A DNA stretch of 64,000 nt from assembly GCA_030690365.1 (NCBI GenBank), contig JAUYGX010000112.1:1-64000 (forward strand), read 5' to 3'. Origin of the DNA: Bacteroidales bacterium (lineage in GTDB: Bacteria > Bacteroidota > Bacteroidia > Bacteroidales > F082). The translations under genes and the position numbers were made by a program. Positions 44,829 through 53,415 of the stretch are shown piece by piece. A model generated the notes under the pieces. It had not been told where the DNA came from and did not search any database. It saw only the letters and a program-made list of their open reading frames with translations. How positions within the stretch are numbered: position 1 is the first letter of the stretch; each line of letters begins with the position of its first letter.

Positions 44829-45845
44829 TTAAACCACCATCAGGTTACAACCTCTCACATCACTGTTGTCGAAACGACCCAGCACTTCAAAACTGCCGTC
44901 CGCATAGGATTTACCCAAATCCTGAGTTTCGATAAAAGCACAAGAATACACATTGGCCAAATCGATAACGTTGATGCCACCGCTCTGGTTTTCGGGCAGC
45001 AATGTCAATGGGTCGTTTGTGTCGCGGATCAGCACTTTCATCCAGGATGGTGTTCTAAAAATTCCCTCACCGGTTGAGTAGGCTTGAGAAAGCAACTCGG
45101 TCATCCCATATTCTGAATAAATTTGTCCGACTCCAAAACCGGCCTTCAACTGCTGGTGCAGTTCATCGCGTACCATTTCTTTGCGTTTTCCTTTCATACC
45201 ACCGGTTTCCATCACCATCAGTTCGGGGAAATCAATTGGAAATTGTTCGGCCAAATCAAGCAAGGCAAAGGTAACTCCAAGCAACATGGTTGGTTTACCG
45301 GCTGTTTTTAATTCATCCAAAATAACTGAAAGCCTTTGATAATCATGCAGAAAAAAACCACTCTCAGGATGATTGCTTTTTCGGATTAATTCATCGGCCA
45401 TCAACACCAGCGACGAACCTTCACGCTCCAGATAGGAAGGCAATAAGGCCAGGATCACAAAATCTTCGGGCGAACCGAAAAAGGAGTTAAATCCGGCCAT
45501 AAAACTCTGAACGTAAAGGTTCTTTGATTTCACAAAGTGTTGACTGGTAACTGATTCAGTAGTTCCACTGGAGGTAAATACCACTTCCGGTACAAACCGG
45601 CCTGTGGTTATTTGTTGTGTTTTAAAAAAGCTGATGGGTAAAAATGGGATATCCCGGTAGGAATGAATTTGATTGGGATGTTTTCCTAAAAAATCCACAA
45701 ATTGACGATAACTGGTATTGTTTTTGTATTGAAACCGAAATAAATCAAGGCACAATGCGTTAAAGTCCTGAGTCTCGTGAGGCTGAAACAACTGATTTAT
45801 GATGGATTCAGGCATGCGCATGGGAATGTTTAAAAATAGTTTCAA
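44829..45845 (-). CDS. LuxE/PaaK family acyl-protein synthetase-like enzyme
   Basis: 338 aa. Related to LuxE and adenylate-forming enzymes: FTSSGTTESVTSQH (about 110-124) resembles the phosphate-binding P-loop, and IYSEYGMTELLSQAY (about 241-255) is the A5-like motif with the YGxTE core. Such enzymes adenylate an acyl group and transfer it to a Cys or CoA. The Bacteroidota version occurs outside lux operons; substrate unknown. It ends with GRFDNSDVRGCNLMVV. Alternative ATG starts eight and ten codons in are possible. Divergent from the lipoprotein gene at 45900 by about 50 bp. Confidence 0.82.
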   Translation of the reverse strand: MKLFLNIPMRMPESIINQLFQPHETQDFNALCLDLFRFQYKNNTSYRQFVDFLGKHPNQIHSYRDIPFLPISFFKTQQITTGRFVPEVVFTSSGTTESVTSQHFVKSKNLYVQSFMAGFNSFFGSPEDFVILALLPSYLEREGSSLVLMADELIRKSNHPESGFFLHDYQRLSVILDELKTAGKPTMLLGVTFALLDLAEQFPIDFPELMVMETGGMKGKRKEMVRDELHQQLKAGFGVGQIYSEYGMTELLSQAYSTGEGIFRTPSWMKVLIRDTNDPLTLLPENQSGGINVIDLANVYSCAFIETQDLGKSYADGSFEVLGRFDNSDVRGCNLMVV

Positions 45846-45899
45846 AAACGACCGTCGTCAGTGTCGGGCCAAAATTGTACTTTTACTGTTTCTTTCAAG

Positions 45900-46448
45900 A
45901 TGACAATGAAATTTCCGACAAAAATACTATTTCTTCTGTTGATGGGCCTGGTGGTTATTAATGCCTGTCGGAAGTTTGAGAAATTCCCCGATGTTCCGGC
46001 AATTACCTATCAGGAATTTATTATGCTGATGAATACATCAACAGGTATTACCGAAAGGGGTGTAATGGTTTTTAAATACACGGATGGCGATGGCGATCTG
46101 GGGTTAAGTACAAATGATACCCTTTTCCCGTACGACCGCAACAGTAAATATTATTACAACCTGATTATCAAATATTTTGAAAAACAATATGGTACATTCG
46201 TTGAAGTGCCGCTGCTCTCATGGAATGCCGACTCAGCCCGATTTGATACGCTGACTTTTAATTCCCGGTTTCCGGTTCTCACTCCTGAAACGGGTAATCA
46301 GGCCATCAAGGGTACTTTTCAGGATACGCTTTTCATTTACAACCCCATTTCGGATTTCGACACCATTAAATTTGAAGCCTATATCTACGACCGGGCGTTA
46401 AACCAAAGCAACTCAATTAGTACCGGTGAGATTGTCAGGGTACAATAA
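45900..46448 (+). CDS. Lipoprotein of unknown function
   Basis: 182 aa from the ATG at 45900 (or 180 aa from 45906); an upstream ATG at 45861 adds an unlikely leader. Lipoprotein signal ILFLLLMGLVVINAC. The mature protein has YTDGDGDLGLSTNDT (about 55-70), a calcium-loop-like motif frequent in Bacteroidota surface lipoproteins, and ends with FEAYIYDRALNQSNSISTGE. Ig-like or small beta fold is plausible. It lies 96 bp before mrdA on the same strand, but mrdA has its own promoter element. No specific function. Confidence 0.78.
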   Translation: MTMKFPTKILFLLLMGLVVINACRKFEKFPDVPAITYQEFIMLMNTSTGITERGVMVFKYTDGDGDLGLSTNDTLFPYDRNSKYYYNLIIKYFEKQYGTFVEVPLLSWNADSARFDTLTFNSRFPVLTPETGNQAIKGTFQDTLFIYNPISDFDTIKFEAYIYDRALNQSNSISTGEIVRVQ

Positions 46449-46510
46449 CTTGCCAGATCAGGATTTGTCTTTTTAAATGAACAACCACCCCCTTTTCTGA
46501 AGTTTTCTAC

Positions 46511-46518
46511 TACATTTG
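46511..46518 (+). promoter_or_regulatory. Candidate -7 element (TACATTTG) for mrdA-rodA
   Basis: Exact TAnnTTTG box 26 bp upstream of the mrdA ATG. The preceding TTTTCTGA word recurs before the same TACATTTG box at 60512, upstream of the small membrane protein gene. Confidence 0.5.
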
Positions 46519-46544
46519 TATTTCAATTTTCACCGGCTATTTCG

Positions 46545-48395
46545 ATGTATTTAAAAGATTATTCAGGGAGAAAGTATGTCATTATCGGGGTTTTCATCTT
46601 GGTCGCCTTTCTATTTCTGCTCAGGCTTTTTTATTTGCAAATCATCGACAATAGTTATAAACTCTCGGCTGACAACATTGTGCTGCGCAATATCAGGGAA
46701 TATCCTCCACGCGGCAGGGTTTACGACAGGAATCATAAACTATTGATTTACAATGAAGCAGCGTACGATATCATGGTAATCCCACGGCAGGTAAAGAATC
46801 TGGATACCCAGGCATTTTGCAGGTTAATTGGCATGGATACCGTGACTTTCAGAACGCAAATGAAAAAGGCCAAGCGTTATTCCTATTACAAGCCTTCGGT
46901 ATTTGTAAAGCAGATTTCGAAACAAGATATGGGAAGAATTGAAGAAAAACTTTTTTTATATGATGGTTTTTATTCGCAAACGCGAACCCTGCGTCATTAC
47001 ACACATCCCATAGCCGGCCATTTATTTGGAAACATCGGTGAGGTAAACTCCTCCGAAATTAAAAACGATCCCTTTTACAAATCCGGCGATTACATAGGTA
47101 AATCAGGAATTGAGCGCTATTATGAAAAATTCCTGCGCGGCAAGAGTGGTATGACCGTAGTGGAAGTAGATGTGCACAACCGGGTAAAAGGCAGCTATCT
47201 GGATGGAAAATATGACACCCTGGCCGTTCCTGGTGAAGATCTGGTGCTGACCATTGACATGGATTTGCAGGAATATGGTGAAAAATTAATGCAAAATAAA
47301 AAAGGGAGCGTGGTGGCCATCGATCCTAAAACAGGCGAAATTCTTGCCCTGATCAGTAGTCCGGCCTACAATCCTAACCTGCTGGTGGGACGCGAACGGT
47401 CGAAAAACTATAACCTCCTGCTCAACGATTCACTCAAACCATTGATGAACAGGGCTACGATGGGTACCTACCCACCTGGTTCTACATTTAAAATGGTCAA
47501 CGCATTGGTGGCTTTACAGGAAAAGGCTATCACGCAAAACACCTACTTCTCTTGTGCGGGTCCGACGGCTTCACCCATAAAATGTACTCACAACCATGTA
47601 ACCCCGTTGAAACTTGATATGGCCATTCAGCAATCGTGTAATGCCTACTTCTGGAATACTTTTAACGCCATTCTGAACAATCCAAGATTCGGAAATTCAC
47701 ACAAAGGATACGAAAGCTGGTATCGCGACGTGGTTAGTTTTGGTTTCGGACACGGTTTCAACACCGATATCCCCTATGAAGTGGATGGAAATGTTCCGTC
47801 ACCGGATTATTATAATAAACTCTACAATGGAAGCTGGAATGCACTCACCGTCCGCTCGTTGAGCATCGGACAGGGCGAAATCCTGGTTACCCCTATACAA
47901 TTGGCCAATTTAGGCGTGGTGATTGCCAATAGTGGATCGTTCTATCCTCCGCATTTCCTCAAGTCGCTGGAAGGATCCGACAGTTTAATGTCGGTTTTTA
48001 ACCAGTTGAAACGGACAACCATCGATCCGGGTTATTACGATATCGTACAGGAATCGATGCTCGAGGTATTTGATGGAGATCATGGAACAGCGCGTTCGTG
48101 CAGGCTCGACAGCATACGGCAATGCGGAAAAACCGGTACTGTGCAAAACCCGCATGGCGACGATCACAGTTTGTTTATTGCTTATGCACCCTATGAAAAC
48201 CCAAAAATTGCTGTGGCCGTGATTGTCGAAAACTCAGGATTTGGATCCACCTGGGCCGCCCCTATTGCCAGTTTGATGATTGAAAAATACCTGAAAGGAA
48301 GCACTAAGCGCATTGAAATGGAAAAAAAAATGTTTGAAGGTAGTTTACTTGGAAATACAGGAAATGTTAAACCAAAACCACTTAAGGCCCGGTGA
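46545..48395 (+). CDS. mrdA: Penicillin-binding protein 2
   Basis: 616 aa. One N-terminal membrane helix (VIIGVFILVAFLFLLRLFYL), a PBP dimerisation domain (IVLRNIREYPPRGRVYDRN), then the transpeptidase domain: active Ser313 in GSTFK, SCN (QQSCNAYFW) and KTG (CGKTGTVQNPHGDDHSLF). It cross-links peptidoglycan during elongation with RodA. The stop codon overlaps the rodA start (GTGA), so they are translationally coupled. mreB/mreC/mreD, which often precede these two, are not in the window. Confidence 0.96.
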   Translation: MYLKDYSGRKYVIIGVFILVAFLFLLRLFYLQIIDNSYKLSADNIVLRNIREYPPRGRVYDRNHKLLIYNEAAYDIMVIPRQVKNLDTQAFCRLIGMDTVTFRTQMKKAKRYSYYKPSVFVKQISKQDMGRIEEKLFLYDGFYSQTRTLRHYTHPIAGHLFGNIGEVNSSEIKNDPFYKSGDYIGKSGIERYYEKFLRGKSGMTVVEVDVHNRVKGSYLDGKYDTLAVPGEDLVLTIDMDLQEYGEKLMQNKKGSVVAIDPKTGEILALISSPAYNPNLLVGRERSKNYNLLLNDSLKPLMNRATMGTYPPGSTFKMVNALVALQEKAITQNTYFSCAGPTASPIKCTHNHVTPLKLDMAIQQSCNAYFWNTFNAILNNPRFGNSHKGYESWYRDVVSFGFGHGFNTDIPYEVDGNVPSPDYYNKLYNGSWNALTVRSLSIGQGEILVTPIQLANLGVVIANSGSFYPPHFLKSLEGSDSLMSVFNQLKRTTIDPGYYDIVQESMLEVFDGDHGTARSCRLDSIRQCGKTGTVQNPHGDDHSLFIAYAPYENPKIAVAVIVENSGFGSTWAAPIASLMIEKYLKGSTKRIEMEKKMFEGSLLGNTGNVKPKPLKAR

Positions 48396-49651
48396 GAAAC
48401 AAAGATACCATATTAAGCAATATCGATTGGTTAACCACTACACTATATCTGTTGTTGATATTTATGGGATGGCTCAGCATCTATACGGCTTCAGCGGGCG
48501 ATGATTTCACCGGAATATTCGACTTCAACGAACGTTATGGCAAACAGCTTATGTGGATCATACTGGCCTTCATGCTGGCCATCATTATCCTCATCGTCGA
48601 TGCTAAGTTCTTCAGTGCTTTTTCATTTTGGATATATGTGATTCTAATTGTGGTGCTTATCGGGGTATTGTTTTTTGGCAGCACGGTGGCAGGGTCGAAG
48701 TCATGGTTTAAGATTGGAAGTTTTGCCATACAGCCGGCTGAATTTACCAAGTTTGCCACTGCACTGGCACTGGCCAGGTACCTCAGCATGTTAAACATCG
48801 ATATCACCCAGCTCAGGACTAAATTAACAGCCATTGGGATTTTGTTTGTACCTGCAGCCCTTATCCTCCTTCAGAATGATACTGGTTCGGCCCTGGTGTA
48901 CCTTTCGTTTTCGTTGGTCCTTTTCAGGGAAGGGTTTTCAGGATTGATCATTGTGATGGGTATTGTGATGGCTGCATTATTTGTATTTACCTTGCTTATC
49001 GGCGAATACTGGGTCATCGGAGGTCTGTTTGTTATCGGCATATTTACCTATCTCATCAAGAAAAAATGGCGCAAGCAACTCAAGCTCCTGATTGGTATTT
49101 TTTTGATGGCCTCTGCCTTTGTGTTCAGTGTTCATTATGCCTTTGAAAATGTACTGGAACCTCATCAAAAAACCCGTGTGAATGTTTTGCTGGGTATTGA
49201 GCAGGATTTGCAGGGAGCAGGATATAACGTCAATCAATCCAAAATTGCCATTGGCTCTGGTGGACTTTCCGGCAAGGGTTTCCGAAACGGGATGCTTACG
49301 CGATATCATTTTGTACCCGAACAAAGTACGGATTTTATCTTCTGTACGGTGGGCGAAGAATGGGGATTCATGGGCGTTTCTGTCGTCATCCTGCTATTTT
49401 TAACCCTATTTATACGGTTGATATTTCTGGCCGAACGACAGCGATCGAGGTTTAGCCGGATTTATGGATATGGCGTGGTGTCTGTGTTATTCTTTCACTT
49501 TGCCGTCAACATCGGCATGACCATCGGTCTGGCTCCTGTTGTGGGAATTCCGCTGCCTTTTTTTAGTTACGGAGGCTCTTCGCTGTGGGCCTTTACCATG
49601 CTGTTGTTTATCTTTGTAAAACAAGATGCCAACAGACTGAATGTTCTTTAA
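48392..49651 (+). CDS. rodA: Rod shape-determining protein RodA (SEDS glycosyltransferase)
   Basis: 419 aa beginning with GTG at 48392, which overlaps the mrdA stop by four bases. About ten membrane segments. SEDS signatures: FGSTVAGSKSWFKIGSFAIQ, QPAEFTKFATALALARYL, VPAALILLQNDTGSALVYLS (the Asp in NDTGSA is the conserved catalytic-site residue), and QSTDFIFCTVGEEWGFMG plus GIPLPFFSYGGSS near the end. It polymerises lipid II into glycan strands with PBP2 at the elongasome. A bidirectional terminator follows. Confidence 0.96.
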   Translation: MRNKDTILSNIDWLTTTLYLLLIFMGWLSIYTASAGDDFTGIFDFNERYGKQLMWIILAFMLAIIILIVDAKFFSAFSFWIYVILIVVLIGVLFFGSTVAGSKSWFKIGSFAIQPAEFTKFATALALARYLSMLNIDITQLRTKLTAIGILFVPAALILLQNDTGSALVYLSFSLVLFREGFSGLIIVMGIVMAALFVFTLLIGEYWVIGGLFVIGIFTYLIKKKWRKQLKLLIGIFLMASAFVFSVHYAFENVLEPHQKTRVNVLLGIEQDLQGAGYNVNQSKIAIGSGGLSGKGFRNGMLTRYHFVPEQSTDFIFCTVGEEWGFMGVSVVILLFLTLFIRLIFLAERQRSRFSRIYGYGVVSVLFFHFAVNIGMTIGLAPVVGIPLPFFSYGGSSLWAFTMLLFIFVKQDANRLNVL

Positions 49652-49804
49652 GTGGATAGCACAACAAAATTTCCTGATCAATTCTCTCTGCCTAAAACAT
49701 TGTGATCTACAGGTTACTGTTGGAATTTTGTTTTCCTTACGGGAAAAATTCCGACAGTTTCTTCGCCATCAAGGAATAATAATACGCGGAAACTCATGTA
49801 AACT

Positions 49805-49841
49805 AAAAAGGGCTGTCTCAAATTTTGAGACAGCCCTTTTT
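49805..49841. terminator. Bidirectional intrinsic terminator between rodA and the PpiD-like gene
   Basis: AAAAAGGGCTGTCTCA and TGAGACAGCCCTTTTT form a perfect ~16-bp stem around a short A/T loop, with A- and T-tracts on both sides. It lies between two convergent genes. Confidence 0.93.
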
Positions 49842-49862
49842 AAGTTTATCGAATACCGGGAT

Positions 49863-51980
49863 CTAGTAGAATTTAATCCTGTTGTCAACCACGTTAAGCG
49901 ATTCCTCAAGTGCACGGTAGGCCTGATCCTGATCGACACTTTGTTTGAAAGCCGTTTGCATAGTATTGATCACCTGATCAAGGCTGGCCGGAGCAGTGGC
50001 TTTGGTCAGACTATTTAAACGTACCATAAACACACCGGCATTACCAACAATTGGTTCAGAAACTTTTCCTTCAGTCATTCCAAAAACAGAACCAATTACC
50101 TGATTCTCAGCTCCAAAACCTTTCAGGTTTCTGGAGTTAAAAAATAACGGTGTAACATTGGTTTTGCTCAGTTTCATCTCTGTTTCGGCTTTGGCCATAT
50201 CACCATTGTAAGTGGCCATTTGCTTGGCCAGATGCTTTCCTTTTAATTCGTTAACAACAGAAGCCTCCAGAATCGACTTAACATCATCAAGTTTAGGATA
50301 ACCTATGTTAATGGCTTTTGTTTCAACAGCTACCACAAACATATCTTCCAGGTCGAACACAGGAGAAACATTACCAACCTCGGTTGTTTCTTTAAAGGCC
50401 CATTGTACAATCTGGCGTGGGTTTGGCAATCCGGGTATGCGGTTACTCATCTCTCCCAGGTTTGGCATTTCACGGGCATTGAGGTTTTCGGTGCGAACAT
50501 ATTCGTTGAACTGCTCAAGGGTATTATTCTCGGAAGCCAGCTTGCTTGCCTTGGCAAAAATACCCTGATAAGTATCGTTGCTGGGCAGTACTTCGCGATC
50601 GATCATGGCAACACGTACTTTTTTAACCATCGGCTTTTTACCGGTTACCTCAATCACATGATATCCAAAAGGGGTTTCGGCAACGGTAAATCCATCCACA
50701 GGGGTGACAAGTGTAGCTTCATTAAATGCTGGAACCATCTGTCCATCTGCAAACCATCCCAAATCGCCTGAGTTGGTAGTTGCTGAAGGATCGTTAGAAA
50801 ACTTTGCCGCAAGGGTTTTCATTTCCTTGGGAGATTTCTTTAAAACGGCCAGCAAGCTGTCGGCCAGGCTTTTGGCATTTACTTTTAAACGGGTTACATT
50901 TTGATCGGCTTTATAAGCTCCCTGATAAGCAATCAATATATGGTTTGCTTTCATCGAATCGGGACGCATGGATTCGGCTACCAGCCGTGCGATATGAAAT
51001 TCATAGTTCTCCAGATAAGGAGGAACCACCGTTCCTACCGGACTGTTGAACATCACTGAGTCGATTTGTACCGGTAATTTTCCCTGTGCATACCAGGTGC
51101 TGTCGTAGTTTTTGTCGGAATTTACTTTTACAAAACGCATCACATCCGGAGTTTCGATAAACTCCTTGTAAATCTGTTGCGCTTCATTACCCGCCATTTG
51201 CACATCTTCTGCCGATGGTTTTACCTCAAATACAACATATTTAATGTCGCGTGTTGCATCCTGTTTGTAGTTTTCCTTGTGCGCATCATAATAGGATTGA
51301 TAGTCGCTGGTGGTTGGTACAAAAAGGCTGTCGGCCAGACTTTTATAGGTTGCCGCAATATAGTCAACATCGGCTTTATTATTTTCTTCTTCAAAAGTCA
51401 TTTGAGCCAAAGCAGCAGGAACATAATATCCTTTTGTGAGCAGGGTATTAAATTTCGACCGGAAACGGTCGTCCTTAATATATTTTTCAAACTGGTACCA
51501 CTGTTGTTTAGCCTGTTCAGGCATATTGTCCATATTCTGCAGATACTGAATAATCAGGTTTCTGTCGAATTTTCCGGTATTTGGATCAGAAAAATACTGA
51601 ACGATCAGTGGGTGTGGGTTTGCACCCTGAACCAGATCGAACAACTCATCGGCGGTAACCGACAGACCGAGGTCTTCATATTCGTTGTCCATAATAACAC
51701 CGAAAACCATTTGGTTATAGGTTTCGTCTTTTACCCTGAATTGTTCGTCAATCGACAATCTATCGGTTTTTTGTTGCTGTAGTTTGCTGTCGATGTTTTG
51801 TTCAGCCTTGGCATTGAAATCCATGATGGTTATCTCCTGGCCCTCCACAACACTTATGTTGATGTCGCGTGAGCCTCTGTTTCCCTTGACAAAATCGCCC
51901 AAAACAAAGGCGGCCAATGCCACTCCAATGATAATCACCAGAAACGTAGAATGTTTTCTGATACTTCCTATTACTGCCAT
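49863..51980 (-). CDS. PpiD-like peptidylprolyl isomerase/periplasmic foldase
   Basis: 705 aa. One N-terminal membrane anchor (FLVIIIGVALAAFVLGDFVK, about 13-32), a SurA/PpiD-type N-terminal helical domain, then a parvulin domain at about 340-450: MKANHILIAYQGAYKA, SGDLGWFADGQMVPAFNEA and TPFGYHVIEVTGKKP. A second, weaker parvulin-like or C-terminal clamp region follows. It is expected to help outer-membrane and secreted proteins fold in the periplasm, being anchored in the inner membrane. Convergent with rodA across a strong terminator. Confidence 0.92.
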   Translation of the reverse strand: MAVIGSIRKHSTFLVIIIGVALAAFVLGDFVKGNRGSRDINISVVEGQEITIMDFNAKAEQNIDSKLQQQKTDRLSIDEQFRVKDETYNQMVFGVIMDNEYEDLGLSVTADELFDLVQGANPHPLIVQYFSDPNTGKFDRNLIIQYLQNMDNMPEQAKQQWYQFEKYIKDDRFRSKFNTLLTKGYYVPAALAQMTFEEENNKADVDYIAATYKSLADSLFVPTTSDYQSYYDAHKENYKQDATRDIKYVVFEVKPSAEDVQMAGNEAQQIYKEFIETPDVMRFVKVNSDKNYDSTWYAQGKLPVQIDSVMFNSPVGTVVPPYLENYEFHIARLVAESMRPDSMKANHILIAYQGAYKADQNVTRLKVNAKSLADSLLAVLKKSPKEMKTLAAKFSNDPSATTNSGDLGWFADGQMVPAFNEATLVTPVDGFTVAETPFGYHVIEVTGKKPMVKKVRVAMIDREVLPSNDTYQGIFAKASKLASENNTLEQFNEYVRTENLNAREMPNLGEMSNRIPGLPNPRQIVQWAFKETTEVGNVSPVFDLEDMFVVAVETKAINIGYPKLDDVKSILEASVVNELKGKHLAKQMATYNGDMAKAETEMKLSKTNVTPLFFNSRNLKGFGAENQVIGSVFGMTEGKVSEPIVGNAGVFMVRLNSLTKATAPASLDQVINTMQTAFKQSVDQDQAYRALEESLNVVDNRIKFY

Positions 51981-52148
51981 TAGTTAATTTTTAAAAATGA
52001 GGTGCAAATGTACAAATGTTGATTGAAGTTTGAAACATTATTTTCAATTTAGGTTTAAAACCAAACAGTTGTCGGCTAAAAAAGCTTCAAAGGCTTGTAA
52101 ACCCTGTTTAAATGCTCAGAAAAATATTTGATAAAGGTGATTCAGAAG

Positions 52149-53159
52149 TTAATTTCTTCCCGAAAGCTCCTTTGGAATTCGTCCCTGGAGGATGGTTTCG
52201 GAGCGCAATCGCCGTCCCAGAATCTTCTCAACCATCTTACCGGTCTTCAAAACCCGGTCGATATCCAGTCCTGTGTCGATGCCCATTTCGTCCATCATCA
52301 CCGCCATATCCTCAGTGCTGACCAATCCCACACTTCCGGCATCCTTGTAATAATAAGCCCCGGTTCCGCTCACAGGCACCCCATCTACAAAATTTGCCGG
52401 CTGACCGCCGATTCCTCCCAGTGTAGATTCATAATTGGTCATCCCGGCCTGGAGTGCGGCCAGCACATTGGCCAGTCCCCATCCACGCAAAGTGTGAAAA
52501 TGAACAATCTGTTTGTGGGGATTTTGAATGTTATCGAGCAGCATGGAAAAATAATCGTACACCCTGTTGGGAGAAGCACTACCATCATGGTCAGCATGTT
52601 CCACATCGTTGGCACCTATATCGAACCACCGCTTGGTAAATTTTACAGCATCCATCATATCGGTAGGCCCTTCGATGGGGCATCCCCAAATGGTGCTCAC
52701 CGTACCGTTTACCTTGATGCCGGCGTCATGGGCCATTGGAATATACTTTTCAGCCATCTTCCAGTATTCATCCAGGGTAAGGCCCGAGTTTTTTTTCTGG
52801 TGCGACTCGGACGTGCTTACCATCAACAAAATCCTGTCGGGGCCAAAACCCTCCTTTTTTGCTTCAATGGCACGTTCTATCGCCGTTTCGCGAATGGTAA
52901 CCGCTGTCAGGCTTACATCCGGCAACAAGTGGCTCACCCGTTTACTTCTCCGGATGGCTTTGAATAATTTATCTGCATCCTTAAACTGAGGCATCCCGCG
53001 CGGGTTGCCAAAATTAGTTACTTCCAGATGCTTTACACCGGCCAAAATCAATTCTTCGAGTACCCAGAGTTTGGCCTCTGGCTGAATATATTTTTCTTCA
53101 TGCTGAAATCCGTCTCTGACAGTGATATCACCGATAACTACTTTTTTGGGATAGTCCAT
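52149..53159 (-). CDS. HMG-CoA lyase-like protein (DRE-TIM metallolyase) lacking the catalytic Cys
   Basis: 336 aa. DRE-TIM barrel with GDITVRDGFQ (D11, R15, D16) and metal-binding His220 and His222 in HFHTLRGWGLAN; TIWGCPIEG matches the HMG-CoA lyase family. The loop that carries the lyase Cys (GGxGGCPYA) reads GGIGGQPANFVDG, with Gln253 in place of Cys, and the D-T after the His pair is T-L. Context argues for the last lyase step of leucine breakdown, but the residues argue against standard HMG-CoA cleavage. Divergently transcribed from the leucine cluster, with an operator-like palindrome between. Confidence 0.8.
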   Translation of the reverse strand: MDYPKKVVIGDITVRDGFQHEEKYIQPEAKLWVLEELILAGVKHLEVTNFGNPRGMPQFKDADKLFKAIRRSKRVSHLLPDVSLTAVTIRETAIERAIEAKKEGFGPDRILLMVSTSESHQKKNSGLTLDEYWKMAEKYIPMAHDAGIKVNGTVSTIWGCPIEGPTDMMDAVKFTKRWFDIGANDVEHADHDGSASPNRVYDYFSMLLDNIQNPHKQIVHFHTLRGWGLANVLAALQAGMTNYESTLGGIGGQPANFVDGVPVSGTGAYYYKDAGSVGLVSTEDMAVMMDEMGIDTGLDIDRVLKTGKMVEKILGRRLRSETILQGRIPKELSGRN

Positions 53160-53178
53160 ATAATCTATTTATTCATGA

Positions 53179-53196
53179 TTTGCAATCGTTTGCAAA
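53179..53196. promoter_or_regulatory. Palindromic operator candidate in the divergent leucine-cluster promoter
   Basis: TTTGCAATCGTTTGCAAA at 53179-53196, made of two TTGCAA-type half-sites. A related AACGATTGCA half-site is at 53308-53317 in the same gap. The layout suits a dimeric repressor or activator controlling both directions. Confidence 0.45.
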
Positions 53197-53345
53197 CGGG
53201 GGATCAAATATATACAAAAAGCCGTCAATACGCCAGAACGCCGATTGATTTTGTGATAAATATCTTAATTTATAAACATATTTAAATTACTGCGTTTATT
53301 GTACTAAAACGATTGCAGGAGCTTTTTTTATTAGTCATTTTTTCC

Positions 53346-53353
53346 TATAATTG
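53346..53353 (+). promoter_or_regulatory. Candidate -7 element (TATAATTG) for the leucine cluster
   Basis: TATAATTG matches TAnnTTTG at all but one position, 63 bp upstream of the first gene, and lies downstream of both operator-like sites. Confidence 0.35.
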
Positions 53354-53415
53354 CACAACCTATTTCTGCGCTTTTTGGAAGTACTTTTTACCATGAATAA
53401 TTAAAGATAAATACC

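Noticed and set aside
52128-52967. 279-codon plus-strand gene
   Set aside because: It is antisense to the HMGL-like gene, and the minus-strand frame has the clear DRE-TIM motifs.
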